This document shows, one piece after another, positions 12,092-25,904 of a stretch of 64,000 nt of DNA. The stretch is from Ciona savignyi (taxonomy: Eukaryota; Chordata; Ascidiacea; Phlebobranchia; Cionidae), in assembly GCA_000149265.1 (NCBI GenBank), contig CH002951.1:217310-281309 (forward strand), in the 5' to 3' direction. The position numbers were made by a program, and so were the translations under genes. Below the pieces are notes generated by a model. It was not told the origin of the DNA and made no database searches. It was given only the letters and a program-made list of their open reading frames with translations. The number at the start of each line of letters is the position of its first letter. The stretch's first letter is position 1.

Positions 12092-13594
12092 CTACTCATG
12101 GCACATAGTAATCCGGAATACATGCATTATCAAATACAGGGGATTCTTGTGTTTTCTGTAGATAAAAGCGATTGCGGCGTAACTGATCATGTCTGTTTCG
12201 AATAGTATTTGTACGAGGTTCATGCCGTTGACCAGTAACAATTGCTTTTTTCCAATGTTTATCTTCTCTATATCTTTCCCCATTTCTCTCTTTTCGTTGC
12301 ATGAGAGGCTTTGTTCCTCTGTCCTGGTATTTCTTTGTATCATTTGTCGGCTCTGTATGTCTTTTCTCTTTACCAAGTTCAGCGTTTCACATGCTTCTTC
12401 CCCAAGAATTGATGTCTCGGTAGCATCAGTAACATAAAATAATAGATCCAATGATTCTTTTCTCTTATTGAAACATTGAATTTTTGTTGTGCCATCCGGC
12501 TTTATCTCATGGTTCCCAAAAGCACGGACTACTGTATTGGACTTTATGAGTCTCTGATTCTCCAACTGCTGAAACAGTCTCTTTGGGATCACATTCGCTT
12601 CTGATCCCGTATCTAGCTTGACTTCTAGATTATATTTGTTTTGATTGTTGTCTTTAATCCTTAGTCGAGTCAACATTTTTGACTTATTTTTCTTCTTATC
12701 AAGTGTTTCAATTTTTATTGAGCGTAGATTTACGATATCTTCTCGCTCATCCTCACTTGATGTAACATCAACTCTTTGTACTCTTTTCGAATACAATTTT
12801 TTCCTGCAGTTTGATGCAAAGTGATTTCTCATTCCACAGTTTGAGCAATATTTTCCATATGCTGGACATTTTCTGTGTGGGTGGTCTCTCCCACAGTATG
12901 AACAATTATGTACCTTATCATAGGAGTTTCGCTTGGTACCATCATTGTTCTTCTTTTGTGGCTTCTTGGCATTATATTTTTCTCTGTTGACTTGATTTAC
13001 TTCCGCAACCGTTTTCTCCCGGTGACTCATTGCTTTTCTATATAATGTACTGGCTTCTACAGTTTGACATAGATCAATGGCTTCTGCAAGAGACAACTTT
13101 GGTCTCTGTAACATATTTTCTCGTAAGCGTTCATTATTTATCCCAATGACAATTCTGTCTCTTAGGTGTCTGTCCTTTTGATCACCAAATTCACATCCTT
13201 CCAGTAAATTCCTCAAATCGTTAACCCATATGTCAAAAGACTCACCGTCAGCTCTGTCTCGCTTGTGAAAACGGTACGCTTCGAAAATGACGTTTTTCTT
13301 GGGTTCGCAGTACATACGGAACTTTTTAAATACGTCTTCCAAAACGTCCGCTTTGTCACCTTCTACATCGGAGAACTTAAAATGTGCGAAAATTTCTTGC
13401 GCTTCTGAACCAGCTGCGTTTAACAGTATTGCAACTTGAGTTTTCCCATCTTCGTGTTCCAACTTCGTTGCCGTTGCATATATCCGAAAACTTGTCTCAA
13501 ATTTTCGCCAATTTTCAGCTGTCCGGTTCGGTACAGAAAAATTAACTTCCACTGGTAGGTTGCATAGCCTCCGTGGTCCTTGTGCTTCTGCCAT
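12092..13594 (-). CDS. Gag-protease of a gypsy LTR retrotransposon (pol mostly deleted)
   Basis: About 500 residues from ATG 13594 (MAEAQGPRRL). The N-terminal part is a capsid-like Gag (NWRKFETSFRIYATATKL ... FDIWVNDLRNLLEGCEF). Two zinc knuckles follow: CSYCGRDHPHRKC and CSNCGMRNHFASNC. Then comes a retropepsin core, LDTGSEANVIPKRLF. No reverse transcriptase, RNase H or integrase is present. Near 12100-12300 another frame reads LRRNRFYLQKT, like the last residues of gypsy integrase/pol, so most of pol has been removed by an internal deletion. Upstream is the primer site (13642-13657). Non-autonomous copy nested in the MULE element. Confidence 0.85.
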   Translation of the reverse strand: MAEAQGPRRLCNLPVEVNFSVPNRTAENWRKFETSFRIYATATKLEHEDGKTQVAILLNAAGSEAQEIFAHFKFSDVEGDKADVLEDVFKKFRMYCEPKKNVIFEAYRFHKRDRADGESFDIWVNDLRNLLEGCEFGDQKDRHLRDRIVIGINNERLRENMLQRPKLSLAEAIDLCQTVEASTLYRKAMSHREKTVAEVNQVNREKYNAKKPQKKNNDGTKRNSYDKVHNCSYCGRDHPHRKCPAYGKYCSNCGMRNHFASNCRKKLYSKRVQRVDVTSSEDEREDIVNLRSIKIETLDKKKNKSKMLTRLRIKDNNQNKYNLEVKLDTGSEANVIPKRLFQQLENQRLIKSNTVVRAFGNHEIKPDGTTKIQCFNKRKESLDLLFYVTDATETSILGEEACETLNLVKRKDIQSRQMIQRNTRTEEQSLSCNEKREMGKDIEKINIGKKQLLLVNGMNLVQILFETDMISYAAIAFIYRKHKNPLYLIMHVFRITMCHE

Positions 13595-13641
13595 CTTAAT
13601 CCGTTTACATCCGTCTTTTGTCAATATTTGTAACGAATTTT

Positions 13642-13657
13642 CCGACTCCTGACACCA
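13642..13657 (-). promoter_or_regulatory. tRNA-type primer-binding site
   Basis: The minus strand reads tggtgtcaggagtcgg directly after the LTR end. It starts with TGG, the complement of a tRNA CCA end, as expected for ordinary tRNA priming. This contrasts with the gypsy element at 42395-46552. Confidence 0.65.
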
Positions 13658-13718
13658 TGTAATAATGTGTTCTAGCTCATTTACTTCATATGAGTTATTG
13701 ACTCTGTCTATATAACTT
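13658..13718 (-). mobile_element. Truncated 5' LTR of the same gypsy element
   Basis: 61 bases matching 11573-11633 with one mismatch. The match then stops abruptly and the sequence becomes gagagggaggcaggcag. The missing 157 bases of the LTR and the adjoining arm sequence appear to have been deleted together. Confidence 0.8.
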
Positions 13719-14364
13719 TGAGAGGGAGGCAGGCAGACAAACCAAAAAATTAATATTGTGAATGTGAACGGTGTAACACATGGAAAATGCTATCACTATT
13801 CTTCGGAACTTTGTTACCTTAAAATTATAATAATGAACATGAATGGTTTAAAAAGAGTGTTAAAGAGATTCCAATATGTCGTTAGAGTTTTTATTACAGA
13901 ACTCTTCGCCTGTAGCCATATTCATAACTGTTTGTTACTAAATTCTACTTAAGCCCAGTCTGCCAGGTGCTACCACATAGTGATTGCTTTAGGTGCAATC
14001 TTTGTCTCTGGCACAATACAAGTCGCGCAAACACATCACTTTTGGACTTTTGAAGTGCTAACACTTATGAAAGAGTGTGCATGTTACCCTGGCACAAATA
14101 ATGCGCCCGTCACCATGTATTGGTGACATGATGTGATGTCATTTTGAGACAATTTACCACCTATTATAGAGGTGCGAACACGAAAACGTGTGTTTTGATT
14201 GCTCTGGCATGCTGTGCAGAAGTATTGTATTAATAAATAAATGGCCAAACCAAAGTATCAAGTAATTTGCCTTTTGTAAATGTGTACATGCAAAATGAAC
14301 TTACACATTAATATAAGAGAATGGAAATACATCCAAAACATTTTGCTCAGTTAAACTTACCAAG
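13719..14364. other. Spacer inside the MULE element
   Basis: No gene recognised. Sequence lies between the truncated LTR and the last exon of the transposase pseudogene. Confidence 0.5.
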
Positions 14365-17300
14365 AGGTGATTCCTCATAAGCTTAATGTCATATACAACA
14401 TTTTCAGGATTAATATTATTAAGCAAAGAAACAGCATTTGCAATTAAAAGCGGAATTACAATAGAGCTGTGGCATTTTTTTCCCATGACCACATTTCATT
14501 GTTTAAAATGGAGCACATATGCAGTATATATTCCATCTTCAGATTAACATTGATGCATGTTGTGTGGGAATGTGTTTACAAGACTCGAGAGTTGACATCA
14601 TATGAGTAATAAACCAATTTGGTCTTTCTTTAAGATACGATGGGATAGTGTCAGAAAATTTCTTCACTAATGAGGACATTCCTCTATTTTCTTTAATATA
14701 CCTAAAAAAACATCTTAATTAAAACATCTTAGTACAAAATATTACAAGACTGGAATTTTACAAAAGAAAGAACAAACAATTATTCAATATTACCGAGATT
14801 GGCGAGCAGGAATATAATCCTCCATTAACGAAGATAAGAGCCCAGAGAATGATTTGTTGTTTTTTGACAAAAAACGTTCTTTAAGATCTCGGTTTTGCCT
14901 GAAACAAAACTAGGTAATTTGCTATTAAAACCATCATTCAAACTTGATTTTTTTGCAATTTGATTAAAATTGATACTAAAATATTGCATGTAATAAAAAC
15001 ACAAGTACTGTCAAATAGGTATAAGTTTACAGTAAGGTGTTGTACTTGGGCAATGCACTTAGCTCTAGCAGATGCAGCAGCAAAACATTATTTACTCAAA
15101 GTTTGCAGAAGAAAAAGAGGATTAGGGTACCTTTCAACAGCGTTGGTTGTCGTGGACACGGTATATTTAAAGTGGTACTTTTTAAACCCCCAAATCCATC
15201 GCTAAAAAAAATAGTTACGTTACGAGAGCTCACATCAAATTAGTTTAGTTTGTATACATTATAAAACAAACAAATGTTAGTTAAAACTTGAAATGGTTAA
15301 AAAATAATTACCAATATATGTATTTATATTTTATTTTAATGGCTATAATAAATAGGTTTTTATACCTCTTTCACCGGCAACCATATTTTTGAAATATAGT
15401 TTTTAAATTTCTGGTTTTGCCACAGCTCTGACAATTTTAATGACTCCAGCGCAGATTCAAATTCCTTGGTGTCTCTTGCATCAGCAACCATGTTAAGAGC
15501 TTCCATACATTCAGCGCTGTGTTCGGACATGCAGTTTTCTCCCTTAGCAATCCACCGTTTTCATGCTTGTTTACGATGAAAATCGCACAAGAGTACCGAA
15601 CAATCTAAATGATAGACATATTATATTAGTACTTTTATACGATAACACAAAATTGTTACATTATTATGAAATTTGTTTCCGTAAAAATCCAAACCATGGC
15701 ATTAAAGTTTTACTGTTTAGCTGTAAAATTACTATAAACCGGAGTTACTAGTGTAATATCATCAGTCGCTTTATATTGTAGAATTGTGCAAAGTAAATAA
15801 ATATCTTTCTAATTTACCACTCACTAGTAAACACCTCCTCAAATGTATTGATTTCTTCATTATCGAAATCAGTTAAACAAACATGTGGATTAAATTTTGG
15901 ATTCCAGGAGCGAATCATCTCAAGTCGCTTCTTTGATGCTCTTTTTTGATTCATCTTGAACAATGAACGTGGCCACAACTTGGCAGCCCACATTGGTTTT
16001 GACGACCGCTAAAAATAGTGGCAATGCATATTTGGAAGTTTTATATGTTGCATCAAGGCAACTACAATAAGTAAACATCAGATTTAATAGATGTTTTTGA
16101 AATTAGTTTTGGTAGACAAATAGTAATGTCTGTTCACTATAATCTGTTGGTATTTTAACATCGCCATTTTTGGGGATATTGCTGTTGATAACATCTATAT
16201 TGTACAGGGTATTTTTTATATGTGGCCTGAAATAAACGCTATTATCAGCATGCTTCGCTTGGTACTCTTCTACCATATGTTCCACATTAACTTGGTCCAA
16301 TTTACTAAAGCGATTTTTTATGTTTTGGTGATTCATTTTGGTATAAATTTCTTTTCGTTCCGGAAAATATCGCCGGTTTTCAATATTTACAGATTTTCCT
16401 TCTGGGAACAGTGTGCTATCAGTTTGTACTTTTAATTTTAATATAATTCCTTTTAATTCCTTCCATAACATAATTGTTAATCAGTTGTGCAATTCGTTTA
16501 TCCATGGTCTGAGATATACCATCTTGCCCTCCCAATACGTGATTAGTGTGGTTTTTCGCATTGAAATAGTTGAGAAATATAAGCACCTTTGCATTACTTT
16601 ATTCCCGGTATCAGCTGCAAGTTTTAAATCCAAAATTGCTTTGGTCCTGCTGTTTTTAGTCGAATCAGCTGCAAGCTAAAAATCAAATCAAAATAAATTT
16701 TCCTTCGTGTTCATGAGTTATCTGCCTGATTACTGATTTGTGGGGGTGCCTTGCTAAGGATTCACAAGTAAACGGTTAGAGTCTGTTGAACATAATCTTT
16801 AATCTCACCTTGAAATTAGGATAGTACAACCTTTGATGCATTGTTATTCGGGCGTGACAGTCCAACTTTTTAGTAGGTTGATACATGGCACGCATGACAG
16901 AAATAGCTTCTGTATGATCATCCTTTTCTTTCTAGTGTAAAAATTTAATATTAGTCTAGCATAGTTAAAACCTCTGGCGGATCTAGAACAAAATAGTAGG
17001 AGTTTCGTGAACAAAGCAAACACAACTTTTTGTCCAGAGAGCATTTTTTTGTAATCTGGCGTTGGTTAAAACATAAGTACAGTACCATATTACAATGCAA
17101 TGATTTATTTAATATAGAAGATTAATTAGGTTATATTACCAACTCTCTTTCGGCTTTTTGTTTCAGTTTAAAAGCTTTATGTCTATCTGGTCCATGATGA
17201 CAATGCAGAACTTTTGATCCGCTAAGAGGAGTGTATGGAACATATTCCTTGCAACTTCCATTTGAAAAATGGCTTGTCAACTCCCAACGTCTAAACTTTT

Positions 17301-18515
17301 TTGCGAAATCTATAATGTTAAAGATGTGTAAACTTCTAATTAACGCCTAGAACGAAAAAAAAAAATATATATACCAATTATGGGCATCATCATATTCAGA
17401 GAGGCACAAAATTTAAAAATATTTAAAACCAGTAGTAAATTGGTGGCAGTTTACATGGGAGATTAGTTAAAGCATCATCAAAGCGGCAGTCGTCCTTTAA
17501 ATCCTTAATGAATATAAACTTTTTGTCGTAGGGTACTTACTTCACCTTTATTTTGTTGCATCAATAAAACTAGAACAGCTATTTTAAAGAAATTAATTCT
17601 ATTATAATGTCACCAAATAGAGATTTGGTCGCAATACCTTTATACAAGTTACCTTCTTTTTGAAATTTGGTTGTCTGAACTGTAACAAATCTGTAGCAGT
17701 TTTCAGCTTCAAAAGAAGCAACCCAATGTAGTGCTTCTTCCAAATTATTAAAATGTAAAATTACTTTAATATTATCCTCAGGACCTTTTTCTTAATAGGA
17801 AATAAAAAATAAATTTAAACATTTGACATACAAAAAAAAGCAACTTATGGGTACTATATAGAAAAATGCTACTACAATGATGATCTGACGATTGCCCATG
17901 TGTTAATTCCCTTTGGTTTTCCAATTCACAGGGATAAACATGAATATATTTTCTATCCTATCCTATACACTATTTGTGTGAAAACTAACTCTAAGCTCTA
18001 ACGATAATCTCAACCCCAACACTAATCTCAACTCTAACCCCAACCTTAACGCTAACCCCAACCTTAACACTAATCCTAACCCAACTAGTCAACCACGGGG
18101 TCGTTGTACATTGCACCAGTATCGATATATTACCGGTACTTAATCTGTGAATAACAGTTTACTAACTGCTGCCTTTATATTCATCATACCGCATATTGTT
18201 TTTCTAGATTTTCTGGATCTTGAACAAGGAGGTGCGGTTTGAAAATCATCTTCACTATCTAAACTGTCTTCCAACTTGACAACAACTGAAGACTAAAATA
18301 AAACCACTGTTAACAAAACATTCTGTTTGATTAGGTCTATGCTGTATGCTAACTGAATAGGCTAGTAGGCTATTGCGTAAGCCAAATTTACTAACATATA
18401 CCACAGGCCTAGCTGTAACTAAAGTAAACATTTTTGGTATTTCTCCTTACGAACTAAAGTAACCGTACACAGGCCTATGCTATGATTTACGGTATATAAA
18501 TGTACTCACAGACAT
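14365..18515 (-). pseudogene. MULE-type transposase with SWIM zinc finger, multi-exon, decayed
   Basis: Minus-strand gene starting ATG at 18515 (exon 18515-18510), then exon 18292-18190 (KLEDSLDSEDDF), about 17790-17653 (HFNNLEEALHWVASFEAENC), about 17310-17150 (HCHHGPDRHKAFK), about 16930-16811 (LDCHARITMHQRLYYPNFK), and 16675 to 15830 with the transposase core. The core block CLDATYKTSKYALPLF is followed by VVATFIVQDESKKS and KFNPHVCLTDFDNEE, the MULE D...D region. A following exon (about 15565-15368) ends FKNYISKIWLPVKE. Near 14500-14450 a SWIM-like CICAPF, stop, TMKCGH is seen. At least three frameshifts and two in-frame stops break it. It could instead be a damaged domesticated gene; the inverted arms favour a transposon. 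Confidence 0.72.
17879..17972 (+). mobile_element. SINE 3' fragment
   Basis: Contains gatctgacgattgcccatgtg, cagggataaacatgaatat and a tatcctatcc tail. It is the 3' part of the TATCC-tailed SINE without its tRNA head. Confidence 0.75.
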
Positions 18516-18965
18516 CCTTTATTCGCAATCTATTGAACGAAGGTCAATCAAATATTTTAAATGTTTTTTTGTAAAACAAAAGTAGTGAGAAAGGTTATAA
18601 AATGAAACCAACGCCATTGCTCAACTTAGCAGACGACGTGGTCGGTGGACTGCAAAAAAAAACTTTTTTCTTTTTGTCGTTCCACATGAAACACTCTCTC
18701 CTAGGAATTCCTCGATGCCATGCAGCTTCTACCAAGTGCAGATGGCGTTGTAAAAATTTAGCCTCCAAAAAGAAACTTTTTTCTTTTTGTCGTTCCGCAT
18801 GAAACACTCTCTCCTAGGAATTCCTCGATGCCATGCAGCTTCTACCTAAACGAGAACATTGGCGCGCAGCCTCGCACATGCTGCTTTCAACAAAACAAAC
18901 ATTGGGAAATCACAACCACCATTGTTACTAAGCAAAACACTTGCTTAAAAACAATGACTAAGGGA
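18012..18965. repeat. Right inverted arm of the MULE-carrying element
   Basis: Inverted counterpart of 10256-11572. It starts with a degenerate array around aaccccaaccttaacgctaacc. It carries the first two exons of the transposase gene. Near its outer end a block of about 80 bp (aacttttttctttttgtcgttcc ... tgccatgcagcttctacc) is tandemly duplicated (about 18660-18735 and 18773-18846). The outer match ends at caatgactaaggg. No convincing target-site duplication was found beyond it. Confidence 0.8.
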
Positions 18966-19900
18966 CAAAGCATTAGCAACAATTTGGAACATAAACGAAC
19001 TAGTACTGTACTAATGTAAAATCACGCAGTTTGTTCGCACGAGCGGAAGAACGTTTTGGGAGCTAAATATTAATGCCAAGAAGACCTGGCCGACAAATTC
19101 ATCGAGTGAATGTGTCCGCTATTGCCTCCTTGTACCTACTACGAAAGAGGTGTTTGTTTTTACTTATATTAACATTGTTCTTCACAAATGCGCCACTGAT
19201 TTGATTAACAGACTGTCAAAACCCTATAATTGCAATCTTTTCTTCCAAAATCACTGCTGAAACCGATCGTTTAAAAGCATTAAATCGGCAGTCTAAAACT
19301 TAAACAATACATATGTTTTCATCGCTTCTGACGAAGACACAATGACTGTTTAATACTTGCATTGGTAAACGTATTGGCAGAAAGCTTCAAACATTTTCCG
19401 GGATTTTGATTCTGTTGCAAAAAGCTTGGAAAAAGACATCGGCGCTTGGATTTCATCTAGAATCAGAATGTCGTGATGGTTCTCACAAATCGTTCCAGGT
19501 TTATAATTGTGTTCATTGTTCGATTGTGTATTTAAATATACATGACGCTTTCGTTAAGTTTTATTACGTTGTCAGAAATTCCTCGATTGTAAATACGCCA
19601 ATGGCGACGTAGGCTATATAATTCGGCTAAACACTTAAAAAAATGAAAATCGATAGTAAATTTTCATGCAAACAAAAAAAGATTTGGATACCCCACACCC
19701 ACAAAAAAGGGAAACCCCCAACACTTAATTGCACCGAAACCAGTGATCAATCTGCTTTAACTCCTCATAGAATGAAATAAACTAAGAAGTGTCGGTTAAT
19801 ATGTTTAAGATATGCATTGGCAAATTGTGGATAAATCACGCCAACTTTAACCAATCCCAGGAATATAAAAATGACAACCGTTTTTTGCACTTTATTGTCG
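18966..19900. other. Spacer without recognised genes
   Basis: AT-rich. Short open frames only, none with family features. Confidence 0.5.
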
Positions 19901-20176
19901 ATAGGATAGGATAGAATATTCCATGTTTATCCCCGTGAATGGGAAAACCAAGGGGATTAACACACGGGCAATCGTCAGATCACCTCGCGCCCATCGTCGG
20001 GTTACCGGAGCTATTGTAGTGTGTTGTATATGGTAGACATGTTCCTTCAATTTGGTAGAACCCATTAATCCGCTGGGTTCAGGCAATGTCCGTAAAGTGC
20101 CTTGCCCAAGGACACATCCGACTAGCTTTTTCGATTGAAAGGCGACGCACTTAACCGTTAGACCAACCGGCAGGAC
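19901..20176 (-). mobile_element. tRNA-derived SINE, minus orientation
   Basis: The tail ataggataggatagaat is at the left, then tttatccccgtgaatggg, gcaatcgtcagatcacctcgc, ttggtagaacccattaatccgc and gtgccttgcccaaggaca. The tRNA-like head (gtcctgccggttggtctaac on the minus strand) ends at 20176. Confidence 0.85.
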
Positions 20177-20349
20177 ATCTCGATATTCTTAGATTTTCGA
20201 TATTTAAAAACTGGAACGGACATTTTTTTCAAGTTTAAAAAAAATGAAAACCAACTATTCAGAAAACATGGATATTAAGTTTGGATTGGTAATAGCAATT
20301 TTGATATCATATTTACAAAAACTACATATTAGTTAATCCACGCCGGCTG

Positions 20350-20560
20350 TGTTCATTCTGTTATCACTTCATGACGTCATTGATACTTATCATCCCATGA
20401 CGTCATTGACACTTAAAGCAGTTGTTTTCCATCTAAGACATTTTTTGCTTTATAAAGCGTTGTGCGAAAAAAGACACACAACTTACTAAAGAATAAAACT
20501 AGGAGTGTTTTTTTATTTGGTGGAGGTTCCACTGCCAGTCAAGTTTAGCTCCACGACATG
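20350..20560 (+). promoter_or_regulatory. LTR-like promoter block with two CRE sites
   Basis: Two perfect TGACGTCA palindromes (20372-20379 and 20398-20405) lie in a duplicated unit catgacgtcattga(t/c)actta. A TATA box (tataaag, 20451) and, 41 bases further, a poly(A) signal AATAAA (20492-20497) follow. A promoter this close to a poly(A) signal is typical of a retrotransposon LTR. It is followed by gtggaggttccactgccag. I could not fix its ends or find a target duplication. It could be a solo LTR or a host promoter. Confidence 0.45.
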
Positions 20561-21564
20561 TGTGTACCTGTAGGGTCGGAACGGAGATTTATGTACCAGG
20601 TATAGACGGCAGCGGATCCTGGGACCTGGTCCCGGCCAATTAGACGCGTTGAGAAACCCTGGTCCCACAAGGTAACCAGGGAAGCCATTCGTTTAATTTA
20701 GGAAATATAGATATCAGAATTAGTTTTTGCTTGAGGAAATAAACGTTATACACTTAGAATAAGATATACCAAGGGTGATGAGATAGAACCCAATCCCCAG
20801 GGAACCTAATCGTCTGTGCATGCAGAAAAAAAGCGGGCTCCTAATAGGGATTTTAAAAATAGTGATGGTTTACACTCTCTATAGTTTTTTTTTTTTTTAT
20901 AAAAACGCATCTATATAGGAAACTTGTATCAGTTATTTCATACACTTACGTTTCTGTTCATCGATAGTAAATTGTAATGCAAATAAAAAAAAGATTCGGA
21001 TATTCGACCATAAACCATTTTTCGGGAAACCACCATCACTCAATTACATTCAAACCATTGATCACTTTACTTAAACGCGCCATAATAACAAGAATTGTAA
21101 TTATCTAACGAGGTAAATATTTAAGGGCTGTTACCTAATGTTTAGATATGTAGTGGTACATTTTTGGGGTAAATAGAGTTTATTATATGAGAATACGGCT
21201 TTCTTTAAAATTTGAAGTGCATAGCTCCTTTCAGATTCAATATCGACTTTCATACAATATTGTAGCCAAAAATGGAAAAAAAACGGGTTTCTTTTATATT
21301 TTGTGTTCTGTCGGACCAAAGAGATTATACACCTTGTTATAGTCTTTTTGGTCGGACATTCCGCCGGTTTTTTGTGTTTTAAAAAATGCATTCGCACATC
21401 TACACCATGTAAATCAACATTTGACAATAATAGTTCTACAAAGTATACCTGTCACGAATGTTACGCAGTAAAAAATGAAGTAAAAACGATATGTGTTACC
21501 TTCGGAATCGAAAACCATAATTAAAAGAAGTAATGCAGATTGTCTTGAGTGAATTATGCTACAA
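20561..21564. other. Spacer without recognised genes
   Basis: Contains a T-run near 20887 and ordinary AT-rich DNA. No supported gene. Confidence 0.5.
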
Positions 21565-22927
21565 CAGGCATGGGCAACCCCTGGCACGCGTGCCCAACTT
21601 GGCACGCGAGCTCGTATTTCTGGCACGCTAGTTCAAGGAAATTAGATTCCTTTCTCTTAAAGATGATAACTTAAAAGTTGTTGTATTATTTGAGCTTTGG
21701 CCACGTGCATAAAATGTTTATTACCGTAAGTTGTGAAGTAAACATTTGATGATTTATTACCGTGTTATTGTTACTTAACAAACACCAAACAGTACAACAA
21801 TCCGCTTGCAAATTTCGCAACCTGTTGGCCCACAGACGAACGTGAGAGAAATTTGTACGTTTGTGCAGACAACCAGATGTAGTTAAAATCAGTTACCCTT
21901 AGCATCCTAATTTACTTTTGTTAGCATTATGAGATACAAAATGTTAAAGGTTAAACATGATGTACCGTGTACCGGTAAGGTCATTCGGTATCGGTAAAGG
22001 TCATAAATGCATATTTCGGCAAGTACAAAAAGACCGGTAAACTTATTTCACATAAGCTCATCGTTACGTTTATCAAATTGCGTTAATGAGAGTAAAAATT
22101 TATCGTTGAACACACTTATTCACCGGCCTAAGTTTATTTTGCAGTAAAGATAAAAATTAAAAGTCATTACTGTAAAACAGCGGTTCTCAAACTGGGGTCC
22201 GTACCTTCCAAAAAAATTAAACGACGCTTTTGAAGAAAAAGAATTGTGTAAAATTAAGTTTTTACGCAACTTTTTTTCCAATCAACTTAACAAACACCAG
22301 TCTTGAAAGCTTACAGGCTACATTGGCATTTATGACATCACAAGAAGCTATTTGATGTCACATTAGTGCAATTCAAAAGTACAGAACTGCTACTATAGTA
22401 GGAAATAGTACAACTTCTATTATGGTAGGAGTAAACATTCAAAAAAATGCCAAGGTCAGAGGCGTCTCGTTTTTCCTTAAGCCGTGCATCCGGGTTAATA
22501 TGTTTTATTTTTTGAGGGGACCATGAGTCATTTAAAAAAATGCTAGGGACCGTTGCATATTTTTTAAAAAAAAGTTTGAGAACCGCTGCTGTAAAAAGTT
22601 TTTTCGTTTTTGTGTCCCTACCGAATGTTAGGACCATCAGCTAAGAAACTTCAAACTGATGTACGAGATGTAGTTAAAGCTATTCAAACTGACATTTTCT
22701 TAGAAATAAAACTTGAACCTTTTAAGAAAGTTTACTGTGAATGTTTTGTTTTTGTTATATTGTGTTTTCACTATTTTGGTAAATTTAAATCATTTTTTTC
22801 AAAACAGGCACCTTTAAGAATAAAAAAGCAATATGTTCTTACGAATTGTTAGTTGGCACGCGGAAGGATTTTTCCATAAATTTTAGCCGATTTTGGCACC
22901 CAGGCCGAGAAAGGTTGCCCACCCCTG
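21565..22927. mobile_element. hAT element (1363 bp) with 8-bp target duplication
   Basis: The ends are caggcatgggcaacccctgg at the left and ggttgcccacccctg at the right, inverted to each other. tgctacaa flanks both sides (21557-21564 and 22928-22935). Inside is a second complete hAT MITE (22178-22588). A short frame at 22628-22852 (KKLQTDVRDVVKAIQTDIF) may be a remnant of coding sequence; no intact transposase. Confidence 0.85.
22178..22588. mobile_element. hAT MITE nested inside another hAT element
   Basis: The ends are cagcggttctcaaactgggg and gtttgagaaccgctg, inverted. ctgtaaaa is duplicated on both sides (22170-22177 and 22589-22596). Confidence 0.88.
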
Positions 22928-22935
22928 TGCTACAA

Positions 22936-23561
22936 CAATTACGAAGGTTTAAAATATACAGATAAAAATGCTTTTTGCTTTCAAAACGTGTTTTAAAGGC
23001 CACATTAACTTTCATAACGATTCTTCATCCTATACAACAAACATATACAAATGCAACATTCCTGTAACTGGACTGTGCACATGGGATAAACTAATAATTA
23101 TCACCACAAATATGGATAACCATAAATACATTTAGGGTAGGTTTAATATTCTAATTATTTGTGATTGTCGTATCAAGCGTTACTAATTATAAAACCGGTA
23201 ACTGCTTTTAATTAATGTTCTGCTTTATATGGTAGGTGGTTGTGGTTATTATCTTATTCTTTTCTTCTGTCATTCCAGTTTTCAGTAAAGAGTGAGTTCC
23301 GTATCCTATCCAGTAACCAACTAGCCACCATTTTTATTTATTTATTATATATGTACACAAAGTTTGAAAAGAAAAACAATAGAAAATTATTTCACCATAT
23401 AATACAGTAAAATTGCCACTTCATATTACTGCTATGTTTATCAAAATTTTAATATTGGGCCAAATTTTTAAAATGTTACAATTTATTTTTATACAGCAGA
23501 TGACTTGCAGATTTAAAAACGCTGTTCAATTTGAACAATAAAGTTTGTTGTTCTATTCGTT
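22936..23561. other. Spacer and SERP1 3' untranslated region
   Basis: The minus strand holds an AATAAA near 23488-23481, about 75 bases after the SERP1 stop codon, a likely poly(A) signal. Nothing else recognised. Confidence 0.5.

Positions 23562-25904
<2,343 letters not shown>

Noticed and set aside
22628-22852. Possible small protein KKLQTDVRDVVKAIQ...
   Set aside because: Lies wholly inside the hAT element; at best a transposase remnant.
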